Below, in pieces: positions 15,289 to 23,566 of a DNA stretch of 64,000 nt. The notes beneath the pieces were generated by a model. It was not told the DNA's origin. It ran no database searches and saw only the letters and a list, made by a program, of their open reading frames with translations. The DNA is from Selenomonas sp. oral taxon 920 (GTDB lineage Bacteria; Bacillota; Negativicutes; Selenomonadales; Selenomonadaceae): NCBI RefSeq assembly GCF_001717585.1, contig NZ_CP017042.1:1387001-1451000 (forward strand). The letters are read 5' to 3'. The stretch's first letter is position 1, and every line of letters starts with the position of its first letter. A program made the position numbers and the translations under genes.

Positions 15289-17238
15289 ATGAATACACTC
15301 TCCATTGACGTAGAGACATTTTCCGATGTGGACATTTCCAAATGCGGCGCATACAAATATGCAGAATCATCCAGCTTCGAGATACTGCTCTTTGCCTATG
15401 CAGCAGACGGCGGCGAAGTGCAGGTCGTCGACCTTGCGGCTGGCGAGAAGATTCCGCAGGAGATTCTGGCGGCTCTGACCGATGATAATGTCATCAAATG
15501 GGCGTTTAACGCCAACTTCGAGCGCATCTGCCTGTCACGCTATCTTTCAGACATGGGATTACTCCGGGATGCCTTCCTCAGCCCCGAAAGCTGGCGCTGC
15601 ACGATGGTTTGGGCGGCGTACATGGGTCTTCCCCTCTCCCTTGCCGCCGTAGGCCGCGTTCTCGGACTTGAAGAACAGAAAATGTCCGAAGGGAAATCTC
15701 TCATCCGTTATTTCTGCACGCCCTGCACAGCCACCAAAACGAACGGCGGCAGAGTCCGCAATCTCCCCAGCCATGCCCCGGACAAGTGGGCAATGTTCAA
15801 GGCGTACAACAAGCGCGATGTCAAGGTCGAGATGGCAATCCAGCATCGGCTCGCCAAGTTCCCCGTCCCGAACTTCCTTTGGAATGAATATCATCTCGAC
15901 CAGGAAATCAACGATCGCGGCATCCGCATTGATATGGCGTTCGTGGATAACGCCATCGCTATCGATGCCCGATCTCGCGAGGAGCTGTCCGGGCGAATGA
16001 AACAACTCACAGGTCTGGACAATCCCAACTCTGTGCAGCAAATGAAAGGATGGCTATCTCAGCATGGAGCGGAGACGGATTCTCTCGACAAAAAGGCTGT
16101 GCTGGAACTTCTGAAGAATGCGCCACCGGAACTTGCCGAGGTTCTGTCCCTGCGGCAGCAGCTTGCCAAGTCCTCCGTGAAGAAATACATTGCCATGAAG
16201 AATGTATCCTGTGCGGATCATCACGCCAGAGGGACATTCAGATTTTACGGCGCGAACCGTACGGGGAGATTTTCCGGCAAGAACATCCAGCTCCAAAATC
16301 TTCCTCAAAATTACATGGAGCATTTGGAAGATGTCCGCACGCTTGTCCGACGAGGCGATTTCGAATCCCTCAACGTCCTCTACGACTCTGTTCCCAATGT
16401 TTTGTCGCAGCTTATCCGCACAGCCTTTATTCCGAAGGAGGGAAGAAAATTCATTGTCGCTGACTTCTCAGCCATCGAGGCGCGAGTGTTGTCATGGCTT
16501 GCCAAGGAGCGATGGCGCATGGATGTTTTCGAAAGCAACGGCGACATCTACTGCGCCACGGCAAGCAGAATGTTTCACTGCAATGTAGTCAAGCATGGCG
16601 AGAACGGGCATCTTCGGCAAAAAGGGAAACAGGCAGAACTGGCCTGTGGTTATGGCGGATCCGTCGGTGCGCTGAAAGCGTTCGGCGCATTGGAATCCGG
16701 GATGAAGGAAGATGAATTGAAACCGCTCGTGGATGCTTGGCGTGCGGCAAATCCGAACATTGTAGAGTTCTGGTGGGTAGTCGACCGAGCCGCAAAGGAC
16801 TGCATCAAGGAACGCAGCACAAAGGTCACGCACGGCATCCGATTCATCTATCAGAGCGGTATGATGTTCATCGAATTACCGAGCGGCAGACGGCTCTCCT
16901 ATGTGAAGCCGCGCATTGGAGAGAATCAGTTCGGCGGCGAATCCGTCACTTACATGGGACTCGATCTCTCGAAAAAGTGGGCACGGATTGAATCTTACGG
17001 ACCGAAGCTCGTGGAGAATGTCACGCAGGCGATCAGTCGCGACATTCTCTGCTATGCCATGCAAACGCTGCGGACGATGGACATTGTTGCACACGTCCAT
17101 GATGAACTCATCATCGAATGCGACGAGCAGGTCTCCCTTCCTCTCATTTGTGAGCAGATGGAAAGAACCCCACCTTGGGCGGAAGGGCTCCTGCTTCGCA
17201 CCGAGGGTTTCGAGTGCCACTTCTATCAGAAAAATTGA
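15289..17238 (+). CDS. Phage family A DNA polymerase with 3'-5' exonuclease
   Basis: A 649-residue PolA-type enzyme. The N-terminal DEDD exonuclease starts with SIDVETFSD (residues 4-12) and includes FNANFERICL. The polymerase domain has motif A DFSAIEARVLSWLA near 390, motif B around KQAELACGYGG and motif C VHDEL near 602. It is the replicative polymerase of the phage, on the same strand as the DUF2800/DUF2815 genes. AAAGGACG precedes the ATG. A strong hairpin terminator follows the stop codon. Confidence 0.95.
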   Translation: MNTLSIDVETFSDVDISKCGAYKYAESSSFEILLFAYAADGGEVQVVDLAAGEKIPQEILAALTDDNVIKWAFNANFERICLSRYLSDMGLLRDAFLSPESWRCTMVWAAYMGLPLSLAAVGRVLGLEEQKMSEGKSLIRYFCTPCTATKTNGGRVRNLPSHAPDKWAMFKAYNKRDVKVEMAIQHRLAKFPVPNFLWNEYHLDQEINDRGIRIDMAFVDNAIAIDARSREELSGRMKQLTGLDNPNSVQQMKGWLSQHGAETDSLDKKAVLELLKNAPPELAEVLSLRQQLAKSSVKKYIAMKNVSCADHHARGTFRFYGANRTGRFSGKNIQLQNLPQNYMEHLEDVRTLVRRGDFESLNVLYDSVPNVLSQLIRTAFIPKEGRKFIVADFSAIEARVLSWLAKERWRMDVFESNGDIYCATASRMFHCNVVKHGENGHLRQKGKQAELACGYGGSVGALKAFGALESGMKEDELKPLVDAWRAANPNIVEFWWVVDRAAKDCIKERSTKVTHGIRFIYQSGMMFIELPSGRRLSYVKPRIGENQFGGESVTYMGLDLSKKWARIESYGPKLVENVTQAISRDILCYAMQTLRTMDIVAHVHDELIIECDEQVSLPLICEQMERTPPWAEGLLLRTEGFECHFYQKN

Positions 17239-17240
17239 AA

Positions 17241-17278
17241 AGGGGCATCCTGTCAAAGCGATAGGATGCCCCCTCTTT
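17241..17278. terminator. Bidirectional terminator between polymerase and HTH gene
   Basis: GGGGCATCCT and AGGATGCCCC form a 10-bp stem with an 11-nt loop, with a T-rich run after it and an A-rich run before it. It serves the rightward polymerase gene and the leftward HTH gene that converge here. Confidence 0.8.
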
Positions 17279-17285
17279 ATTCTGT

Positions 17286-17930
17286 TTACCTCATATCCGG
17301 TGCAAGCAAGGCGCGGATCGCCTTGATTTTGTCCGATACCGTCCGCTGCTTCATACCCAACCTGTCGGCAATTGCCTGCTGGGTATTGTCGTCAAGGAGC
17401 AGCTTGAAAATCTCACCGTGCTTGGGACTGAGCGTAGCCGCCTTTTCAATCAATGCGTCCAACAAAATCCTGTCCAGCACTTCATCCTCCATCCCTGTTA
17501 CCAAAGGGCTGTCAATCGACCTCTTTCCACAGGAATCACTGAACTCGCCACGATGGGCTTCAAGGTTTTTTTCCGCAATGTATTCCGTAGAAGCCGAGCG
17601 GTTTTTCTCCTTGATGATGTCGCCGTTCAAGAATCCCGGGCATTGGTCGCAGTCCTTTTCGCAACGGATGAGCCGCCCCGTTTTGGGGCTTCTGACCATG
17701 CAGCGGCTCTCACGCGCCTCCTGCTGCATTTCCCGACGCACTCCGTTCCAATACTCCCGATTGGAGCCGACAGGTCCCTGCGTTTTGTAGCACCTATACG
17801 CCTTTGCCCTTGTTCCCTTGGCATAGTACGGCTTGTACATTACAACATTGGCAGGGTCGAAGCCGCAAAGCGACTCGAAGCCCGGCTCCATAATAACAAA
17901 AAGGTTCTCGGTTTTACTCTGATTTTCCAT
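17286..17930 (-). CDS. Cysteine-rich protein with sigma-70-region-4-like HTH
   Basis: A 214-residue protein. The C-terminal 50 residues (LSPKHGEIFKLLLDDNTQQAIADRLGMKQRTVSDKI-like) form a clear helix-turn-helix of the sigma region 4/LuxR kind. The middle has four cysteines (CMVRS; CEKDCDQCPGF) that could bind zinc. The N-terminal part is unfamiliar. It is likely a phage or island transcription regulator. Its Shine-Dalgarno sequence is locked in a hairpin directly before the ATG, suggesting translational control. It converges with the DNA polymerase gene. Confidence 0.65.
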   Translation of the reverse strand: MENQSKTENLFVIMEPGFESLCGFDPANVVMYKPYYAKGTRAKAYRCYKTQGPVGSNREYWNGVRREMQQEARESRCMVRSPKTGRLIRCEKDCDQCPGFLNGDIIKEKNRSASTEYIAEKNLEAHRGEFSDSCGKRSIDSPLVTGMEDEVLDRILLDALIEKAATLSPKHGEIFKLLLDDNTQQAIADRLGMKQRTVSDKIKAIRALLAPDMR

Positions 17931-17964
17931 TGGACTTGTACTCCTCTGAATGAGGACAAGTCCA
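17931..17964 (-). promoter_or_regulatory. Hairpin that sequesters the ribosome binding site of the HTH gene
   Basis: On the minus strand the nine bases before the ATG (ACAAGTCCA) pair perfectly with TGGACTTGT 25 bases further upstream, and the Shine-Dalgarno GAGG pairs with CCTC inside the same hairpin, leaving a 5-nt loop and a 3-nt bulge. The start region would be hidden unless the structure opens. Confidence 0.6.
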
Positions 17965-18150
17965 CCATATGTATTTTGTTGGCCATCATGAACGAATCCT
18001 CATTTCCTGATGACCAACCACCCCAGTAGGTTGGCGTTGACTAATATTTTGCCGCCTCTCCGCTCTGGGCACCCTCTCCGGAAAGGGTGAGCATTGAGGT
18101 GGCGAATCTCACAGAAATTTCACTCACTGTGTGGGCAAAATGTAAATCTG
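17965..18150. other. Non-coding stretch with several nested stems; candidate structured RNA
   Basis: No gene is seen from 17,965 to 18,314. The stretch holds GTTGGCCATCA (17,978-17,988) pairing with TGATGACCAAC (18,008-18,018), whose end CCAACC could pair instead with GGTTGG at 18,028-18,033, giving two mutually exclusive stems. Then GCCGCCTC (18,051-18,058) pairs with GAGGTGGC (18,096-18,103) around an inner CACCCT/AGGGTG hairpin. It could be a small RNA or a leader element. Direction and class are unknown; no Rfam family is recognised. Confidence 0.4.
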
Positions 18151-18290
18151 TGATATAATGATTAAGTACGGTTTGTTATGAAACAAAATGATTGCTTCTT
18201 AACCGTAGCTCTTGACTTCAGATTATTGTTAATTGGGTTAATTGCAATCCCCTACAAGTGTTAATCCAGTTAATTGAGTTAATTTCTGAC
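18151..18290 (+). promoter_or_regulatory. Extended -10 promoter and GTTAATT-repeat leader of the AAA module
   Basis: TGATATAAT at 18,151-18,159 is an extended -10 element; no good -35 is present. The leader then carries five GTTAAT(T)-type repeats between 18,229 and 18,285. The blocks TTAATTGGGTTAA and TTAATCCAGTTAA form an inverted repeat that pairs fully if G-U pairs are allowed. This may be a binding array for the small HTH protein encoded third in the module (inference). Confidence 0.5.
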
Positions 18291-18314
18291 ACGCAGCGAC
18301 AAGGCAGGAAAAAC

Positions 18315-19127
18315 ATGATTCCATATTTATGCGGCGGCACATTTCTCGCCCAGATTTTGCGGGCGATGGAGCGCACCACTACTTCTACCGACCATATGAA
18401 TGGGCAAAAAGAAAGCCTCCCTGAACGTGAAGTGTTCAGGAGGCTGTTGTCAATATATAGGCTTGGTGAATTTCCTGCCGATGCCGGAGGCAGCATTAAA
18501 ACATACGCCAGCCAGTTCAAGGTGTGTCAGAACTCCTTAGTTTCCTTTACGGGTTTCGCCGACAACGATTCCCGCATGAAATTTGACCGAGACGTACGGA
18601 GCGAGCGTTCCAAGGCTCTCTATATGATGTCCAATTTTGTTTCAGAATGCATCGATATTCCCAAAAACGGAGAGCAATTGGTGCGTTGTCTCCTCGGCAT
18701 GATTAAGGATGACGGCACCATAAAATCAACAGATGAATTCTATATTTTGCCGGACGGAAGCCCGATCTCAAAGAAGGATATTGACAGCACGGACAAAATC
18801 TACATTGAGCCATTCCTCCTCGGCGTGTGGCACTACGTTATCATGAACCGCGCCGAGAAAAACGAGCTGGGAGCGGAAACATATCAATCGTGGTATCCTA
18901 AACGTAACGATTACAGAGGGACTGTTGGAAGTGACATAACGATGTCTATAAACGTAACATCGGCAAAAATCGAAGAGCCTACTGAGACCGAAACTGATGG
19001 GATATTTGACTCGCAGGAATTTACTGCTCATATTGAGCCACAAGAGCCAACAATCAACAACTACTACGACATTAAGATAAAAAACAACATCCACGGAAAT
19101 ACGATTCAAAATCTGACGCTATCATAG
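18315..19127 (+). CDS. Unknown protein A of AAA-ATPase module, 270 aa
   Basis: I do not recognise a named family. The N-terminal part (MIPYLCGGTFLAQIL...) is followed by a helical region with EVFRRLLSIYRLGEFPADAGGSIKTYASQFK and by FLLGVWHYVIMNRAEKN...TYQSWYP. The last 25 residues are an Asn-rich, beta-like tail (TINNYYDIKIKNN...GNTIQNLTLS), a kind of tail seen in uncharacterised proteins of accessory islands. The ATG at 18315 with AGGAAAAAC upstream is preferred to a GTG at 18258 that lies in the repeat leader. It is the first of four genes read in one direction; the gap to gene B is 13 bp. Confidence 0.6.
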   Translation: MIPYLCGGTFLAQILRAMERTTTSTDHMNGQKESLPEREVFRRLLSIYRLGEFPADAGGSIKTYASQFKVCQNSLVSFTGFADNDSRMKFDRDVRSERSKALYMMSNFVSECIDIPKNGEQLVRCLLGMIKDDGTIKSTDEFYILPDGSPISKKDIDSTDKIYIEPFLLGVWHYVIMNRAEKNELGAETYQSWYPKRNDYRGTVGSDITMSINVTSAKIEEPTETETDGIFDSQEFTAHIEPQEPTINNYYDIKIKNNIHGNTIQNLTLS

Positions 19128-19140
19128 GAGGAACTTGAAA

Positions 19141-19779
19141 TTGGCAAATGAACTGCAAACCGTTCTTCCTCCACTTCTGAATACGTATGTGCCGGATGTT
19201 CAAAGGAATGTTGCTGTAGGAATCAACAACCTTGTTGCCAATAATAAAATCGACCATCTACACCTTAATATTCCATTGTCTGATGTGCCACCACCCCTTC
19301 TTACACCCAATGCACAAGGAATAAATTTTAACCGCGATTATTACAACCTGTTCGTATGGGGCGCAGATTTAGAGATTGAACACCTCACCCCCTTCAAGGT
19401 GGCTTCTGACAGAGCCTTGACGGAGTTTATGGACAGCGATGTAAAAGAGATGTTTTCGACTTTGAAGGATGACTTGACGGTACAGAAGGTGCTTTCCTTT
19501 CCATGCCTGTTTGCCAATGAGAACAGACATGGCGGATGGGCAGATACGGATCAGGCTGTCGGCTTTGGCTATATTAAACAGATCAAGGTCCGAAGAAACG
19601 GCGTGATGATCTATCCTCACGTCATTTATCGCCTTCCGCAGCAGAGAATAAACGAAGCGATATTTGAGTTAGATTTATACGGAAGTCCATCTTATAACGA
19701 ATTCAATCGTTCTCATTGGAGCATAAAGAAAATCGATTTAATCGCTGAACTTGTTGATATGGGATTCCCACTATTATGA
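19141..19779 (+). CDS. Unknown protein B of AAA-ATPase module, 212 aa
   Basis: No family is recognised. It has a helical start (ANELQTVLPPLLNTYVPDVQRNV), a PLSDVPPPLLTPNAQGINFNR stretch and a mixed alpha/beta body with FPCLFANENRHGGWADTDQAVGFGYIK and PHVIYRLPQQRINE. There is no signal peptide or membrane segment. The start is a TTG at 19141, 9 nt after AGGAGG; a TTG at 19135 is too close to the site. The stop overlaps the region just before the HTH gene, so the genes form one operon. A partner or substrate-sensing role for the ATPase encoded downstream is inference only. Confidence 0.6.
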   Translation: MANELQTVLPPLLNTYVPDVQRNVAVGINNLVANNKIDHLHLNIPLSDVPPPLLTPNAQGINFNRDYYNLFVWGADLEIEHLTPFKVASDRALTEFMDSDVKEMFSTLKDDLTVQKVLSFPCLFANENRHGGWADTDQAVGFGYIKQIKVRRNGVMIYPHVIYRLPQQRINEAIFELDLYGSPSYNEFNRSHWSIKKIDLIAELVDMGFPLL

Positions 19780-19787
19780 GGCAACCA

Positions 19788-19979
19788 ATGGAAAAAGATA
19801 CGCAACTTGAAAAATGGGTAAACTTGGAAGATGTAGCTGAATATCTCAGCGTTAGCAAGGATACGGTCAGAGCATGGATAAGGGGAAATAAGATACCGTT
19901 TTATAAAGCGGGAAAACGCTACAAGTTTAAAATATCTGAAGTGGATGATTATGTAAGGAATGGAAAGATATCCGAATAG
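19788..19979 (+). CDS. Small excisionase-type helix-turn-helix protein
   Basis: A 63-residue protein of the MerR/excisionase winged-helix kind: NLEDVAEYLSVSKDTVRAWIRG, then KIPFYKAGKRYKFKISEVDDYVRNG. Such proteins bind DNA as phage excisionases or as small regulators. GAGG lies 6 nt before the ATG at 19788; an ATG at 19776 overlapping the previous stop is an alternative. Its place between gene B and the ATPase gene suggests control of this operon, or a role in directing the complex to DNA. Confidence 0.75.
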   Translation: MEKDTQLEKWVNLEDVAEYLSVSKDTVRAWIRGNKIPFYKAGKRYKFKISEVDDYVRNGKISE

Positions 19980-19990
19980 GAGTACGCATC

Positions 19991-22279
19991 ATGGATGAAA
20001 AATTACCCGGAGTTGTCCAAAAGATCACCCTAAACACCAATACCTATCAGAATCGGAGCATAGAGCCGACACTTATCAACTTCTTCTTCGGTAAGAACGG
20101 TGCGGGGAAATCAACCATTGCTCAGTGCTTCAAGGGAAAAAGAGAAGGACTTTTTCCCGATGTATCTGCCTATGAGGTGTTGGTGTATAATCAAGACTTC
20201 ATTCGTGAGAATTTGCAGGAAGACAGATCCATGCCGGGTGTATTCAGCATGAATGCCGAGGATATTGAAAAGCAAAACCAAATTGCTGCCAAACAGGAAG
20301 AACTCGATAAACTCCGGGGACAATATGCTACCCAAAAGAAAACCAAAGAAGGGAAAGAAAAACTACCTGCTTCTTTACGGGGAGAGTTAGAGAGCCGTTT
20401 CTGGAGTCTCACGGTCGCTCCAAGAGCGGATTTTCCAAAGGCTGTCAAAGCAAAGATTTCCAACCGTATTACAAAAGCAACCGTATGTGACCAACTGCTA
20501 ACGAGCATCACAGCCAAGGAAGCTAATCTCGACGAACTTCATCGTCTTTACGATATTGCTTTCGGAAGCGACTCCACTACCTATACGGAATTAAAAAAGC
20601 CCCAGCTGCTCGCTGAGGACAAGATCGACGGCTTTGACTTGCTAGATGAGAAAATTATCAGCAGTTCCGACAACGAATATGCCAAATTCATCAAAAGAAT
20701 CGGTGCTACCGACTGGCTTAGACGCAGTCATGATACCTATGCCCATAAGGCGGATGGGAAATGCCCATATTGTATGAAGAAGCTCGATGATGATTTTGAA
20801 GAGCAATTTGCTGCCTGCTTTGACGAACATTATCGGCAAGATATACAGAAACTTCAAGGCTTCATATCGGAATACGAGCAGAAAACTACGGCACTCATTA
20901 CCCTGCTGCAAAATAACAAACTCGGTGCGTTTCCTCAAATCGACTTCTCGGCATATGATGATAAAGTTGGTGCGCTGGCAACTGCCATCAAGTTGAATAA
21001 GGAACACTTGGCGGATAAGGTCGAAACTCCGGGTACTGTCAAAAGCATAGAACCACTTGATGACAAAATAACTGAGATAGCTGCGTTGATTGATGGATTT
21101 AACCAAGACATCAAATCTTACAACGAAATTGTAAAATCCCGTGCAACGAAACAGACTGAATGCGTGACTGCCGTATGGCAGCACATGGCCTTCTTGGTAA
21201 AATCTGTCAAGACAGACTACACAAAGAAGATACATGACAATAAAAACGAAATAGACGCTTTGAATGCTGAATTAAAAACCCTTACTGATAAAGGGAAGGC
21301 TCTCAGTGACGAAATAACCGACCTTGCCAAGGAGATCAAGGGAATAGATTCCACCATGCTTGCCATAAACAAAACTTTGTCCGACTCGGGCTTCCAAGGC
21401 TTCCATCTTAGGAAGAAGGGCAACAAGGATGAGGATAAAAACAGGTATGTCATCGTCCGTGATGACAACTCCCCTGCCCGTGGCTTGAGTGAGGGCGAGA
21501 AAAACTTTATTGCCTTTCTGTATTTCTATCACAAGGTATGGGGAAGAGAATCCGCCGATGCCGTTTTCAAAGACAGGATCGTGGTCATCGACGACCCTGT
21601 GTCCAGTATGGACAGTAGCTCGCTTTTCATCGTCAGCACTATTATCCGTGAGTTGATCGGCATTTGTTACAACAATGGATATCCGGCAAGAGCGGATGCC
21701 AAACGATTTATCAGGCAAATGTTCATTCTGACTCACAACGCCTATTTCCTGCACGGGATTTCCTATGATAGAATAAAGCAATGGGAATGTGTGAATTTCT
21801 ATCTTGTAAAAAAGACCAATAACATCTCTGAAGTTCTCTGCTGCACCAAGCATAATCCACACTCTAAAGAACCAACCATCCCCCATAATTACAATCCTGT
21901 CCAAAACTCCTATGCGGCACTTTGGCATGAATATGGCGAGGTAAAGTCTGCCATTGCCTTAAAACGGGTTATGCGGCACATATTGGACTATTACTTCCTG
22001 CAGATCAGCGGGTTCGAGGGGCAAGTTCTCCGCGAACGCATCTTCAAGGACGAAACCGTATTCAACGATGCTGACGGGAACAGAGATGAAGAACTTGTCC
22101 AATCCATCAATGCATTATTACAATATGTCGGCTCTGACACACAGGGATTTAATGCAGGATTCGACTACGTGGAAGATACCGAAGATATTCAAAGCCTCAA
22201 GTCTACCTTTGAGAAAGTGTTTGAGATTATGGGGCAAGATCAACACTACCGCATGATGATGGAAACAATAAAGGCGTAG
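19991..22279 (+). CDS. AAA_13-type ABC/SMC-like ATPase with zinc-hook motif
   Basis: A 762-residue cytosolic ATPase. Walker A GKNGAGKST is at 34-42, a long coiled coil spans about 75-465, the ABC signature LSEGEKN is near 498, Walker B IVVIDDPVSSMDS near 530 and the H-loop FILTHN near 578. A CPYC motif at 258-261 in the middle of the coiled coil resembles the Rad50/RloC zinc hook. PrrC and RloC anticodon nucleases share this AAA_13 head, but their nuclease triad is not recognised here; the C-terminal 180 residues (NSYAALWHEYGEV; RVMRHILDYYFL) match stand-alone AAA_13 proteins. A defence role is likely but inferred. AGGAGTACG precedes the ATG. Confidence 0.85.
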   Translation: MDEKLPGVVQKITLNTNTYQNRSIEPTLINFFFGKNGAGKSTIAQCFKGKREGLFPDVSAYEVLVYNQDFIRENLQEDRSMPGVFSMNAEDIEKQNQIAAKQEELDKLRGQYATQKKTKEGKEKLPASLRGELESRFWSLTVAPRADFPKAVKAKISNRITKATVCDQLLTSITAKEANLDELHRLYDIAFGSDSTTYTELKKPQLLAEDKIDGFDLLDEKIISSSDNEYAKFIKRIGATDWLRRSHDTYAHKADGKCPYCMKKLDDDFEEQFAACFDEHYRQDIQKLQGFISEYEQKTTALITLLQNNKLGAFPQIDFSAYDDKVGALATAIKLNKEHLADKVETPGTVKSIEPLDDKITEIAALIDGFNQDIKSYNEIVKSRATKQTECVTAVWQHMAFLVKSVKTDYTKKIHDNKNEIDALNAELKTLTDKGKALSDEITDLAKEIKGIDSTMLAINKTLSDSGFQGFHLRKKGNKDEDKNRYVIVRDDNSPARGLSEGEKNFIAFLYFYHKVWGRESADAVFKDRIVVIDDPVSSMDSSSLFIVSTIIRELIGICYNNGYPARADAKRFIRQMFILTHNAYFLHGISYDRIKQWECVNFYLVKKTNNISEVLCCTKHNPHSKEPTIPHNYNPVQNSYAALWHEYGEVKSAIALKRVMRHILDYYFLQISGFEGQVLRERIFKDETVFNDADGNRDEELVQSINALLQYVGSDTQGFNAGFDYVEDTEDIQSLKSTFEKVFEIMGQDQHYRMMMETIKA

Positions 22280-22330
22280 CAGGAACTCACGACATTGTAG
22301 CACGATTTTCGAATGAGGAGATACGCTCCA

Positions 22331-22400
22331 TTGGTACATCGATATAGCTATGCTGTCAGCAATTCTCCGCAACAATATTTCTGTAGAATTAGTAAAAGCT
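22331..22400 (+). pseudogene. Relic of an ORF6N-type gene
   Basis: In one frame this gap reads IAMLSAILRNNISVELVKATSRKFG, close to GIAMLSAVLRSDVAIDVSIHIM of the complete ORF6N gene that starts at 22,483. The match is about 20 residues and has no start codon, so it is a remnant of a second copy. Confidence 0.55.
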
Positions 22401-22482
22401 ACCTCAAGGAAATTTGGTTAATTGCTATTCAACAGCAGAATTTGAGATCCCATTTTGGCACCTCAAGAGGAGATAAAGTAAT

Positions 22483-23388
22483 ATGAATGAAATTCAGCCT
22501 GTGTCCATCTCATCGGCCACGGACACTCCAAATATCAGCCGACTTATTTACACCATACGCAATCAACAGGTAATGCTTGCCAGCGACCTAGCTATGCTCT
22601 ACCAAGTGGAGACACGAGTCCTGAATCAGGCTGTGAAGCGGAATCAGAAAAGATTTCCCGAAAGATATTGTTTCCAGTTAACCAAAGAGGAAGCGGAAAA
22701 CTTGACATCACAAATTGTGATGTCAAGTTCCTCACATGGCGGGCGGCGCATTCCTCCTTACGCCTTTACCGAACAGGGCATAGCTATGCTGTCGGCAGTT
22801 CTTCGCAGTGATGTTGCCATTGATGTCAGTATCCATATTATGGATGCTTTTGTAGAGATGCGGCATTTCATCGCGGGCAACGCTCACCTTTTCGAGCGCA
22901 TAGAGCGGGTAGAGTTGAAGCAGCTCACCTATCAAAAAGAAACCGATGAAAAATTCGAGCAAGTCTTTGACTTTATCCATGCCCATACAGAGTCCAGTCA
23001 AAAGATATTCTTCAACGGGCAAATCTACGACGCCTTCAGTTTGTTGGCGAGCTTGATTCAAAAGGCTGCCAAGGACATCATTCTCATTGACGGCTATGTG
23101 GATATAGGGACGCTCAATCTGTTGGCAAAAAAACAAGCTAATGTTTCCGTGGAAATCCACACATTCAACAATACGAGATTGACGGCAGCAGATGTTGCGA
23201 CCTTCAACCGTCAATATCCAACGCTTACCATTAATCACACCAATGCCTTTCACGATCGTTTCCTTATTCTTGACCACCAAGAGGCATATCACATCGGCGC
23301 ATCGCTCAAAGATGCCGGAAAGAAATGTTTTGCCATCACGCTTTTGCAAGATGAGGCTCTCCTACAGGAACTTCTGGCACATTTGTGA
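22483..23388 (+). CDS. ORF6N-domain protein with PLD-like C-terminal domain
   Basis: A 301-residue protein. Residues about 15-115 are an ORF6N DNA-binding domain (IRNQQVMLASDLAMLYQVETRVLNQAVKRN; PERYCFQLTKEEAENL; RIPPYAFTEQGIAMLSAVL). A coiled segment follows, then a C-terminal domain with AAKDIILIDGYVD, HDRFLILD and YHIGASLKDAGKK, resembling the single HxK-like site of phospholipase D-fold nucleases. ORF6N proteins are common phage regulators. A ribosome binding site (AGAGGAGA) lies upstream of the ATG, and the gene ends with its own terminator. Confidence 0.8.
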   Translation: MNEIQPVSISSATDTPNISRLIYTIRNQQVMLASDLAMLYQVETRVLNQAVKRNQKRFPERYCFQLTKEEAENLTSQIVMSSSSHGGRRIPPYAFTEQGIAMLSAVLRSDVAIDVSIHIMDAFVEMRHFIAGNAHLFERIERVELKQLTYQKETDEKFEQVFDFIHAHTESSQKIFFNGQIYDAFSLLASLIQKAAKDIILIDGYVDIGTLNLLAKKQANVSVEIHTFNNTRLTAADVATFNRQYPTLTINHTNAFHDRFLILDHQEAYHIGASLKDAGKKCFAITLLQDEALLQELLAHL

Positions 23389-23454
23389 AAAGACATTCAC
23401 AGCCCGGTGAAGCGGCAATACAAGAAAAACCACCGAAACCATGAAGATAAACCA

Positions 23455-23492
23455 AACGGCGTGCAGCTAAAAGCTACGCGCCGTTTTTGAGT
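23455..23492 (+). terminator. Intrinsic terminator after the ORF6N gene
   Basis: AAACGGCG and CGCCGTTT flank an inner AGCT/AGCT pair and end in TTTTT. It marks the end of the rightward accessory operon before the comM junction. Confidence 0.75.
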
Positions 23493-23566
23493 GTGGATTC
23501 TATGGGTAAATTGTTCCCCATAAATCGTCCTATAATTTCCCCAAGAAATAAAAATTTGATGAAGTA

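Noticed and set aside
19991-22279. Calling the AAA_13 ATPase a PrrC/RloC tRNA nuclease
   Set aside because: The head domain and CPYC fit, but the nuclease triad region is not recognised in the C-terminal part, so only the ATPase family is claimed.
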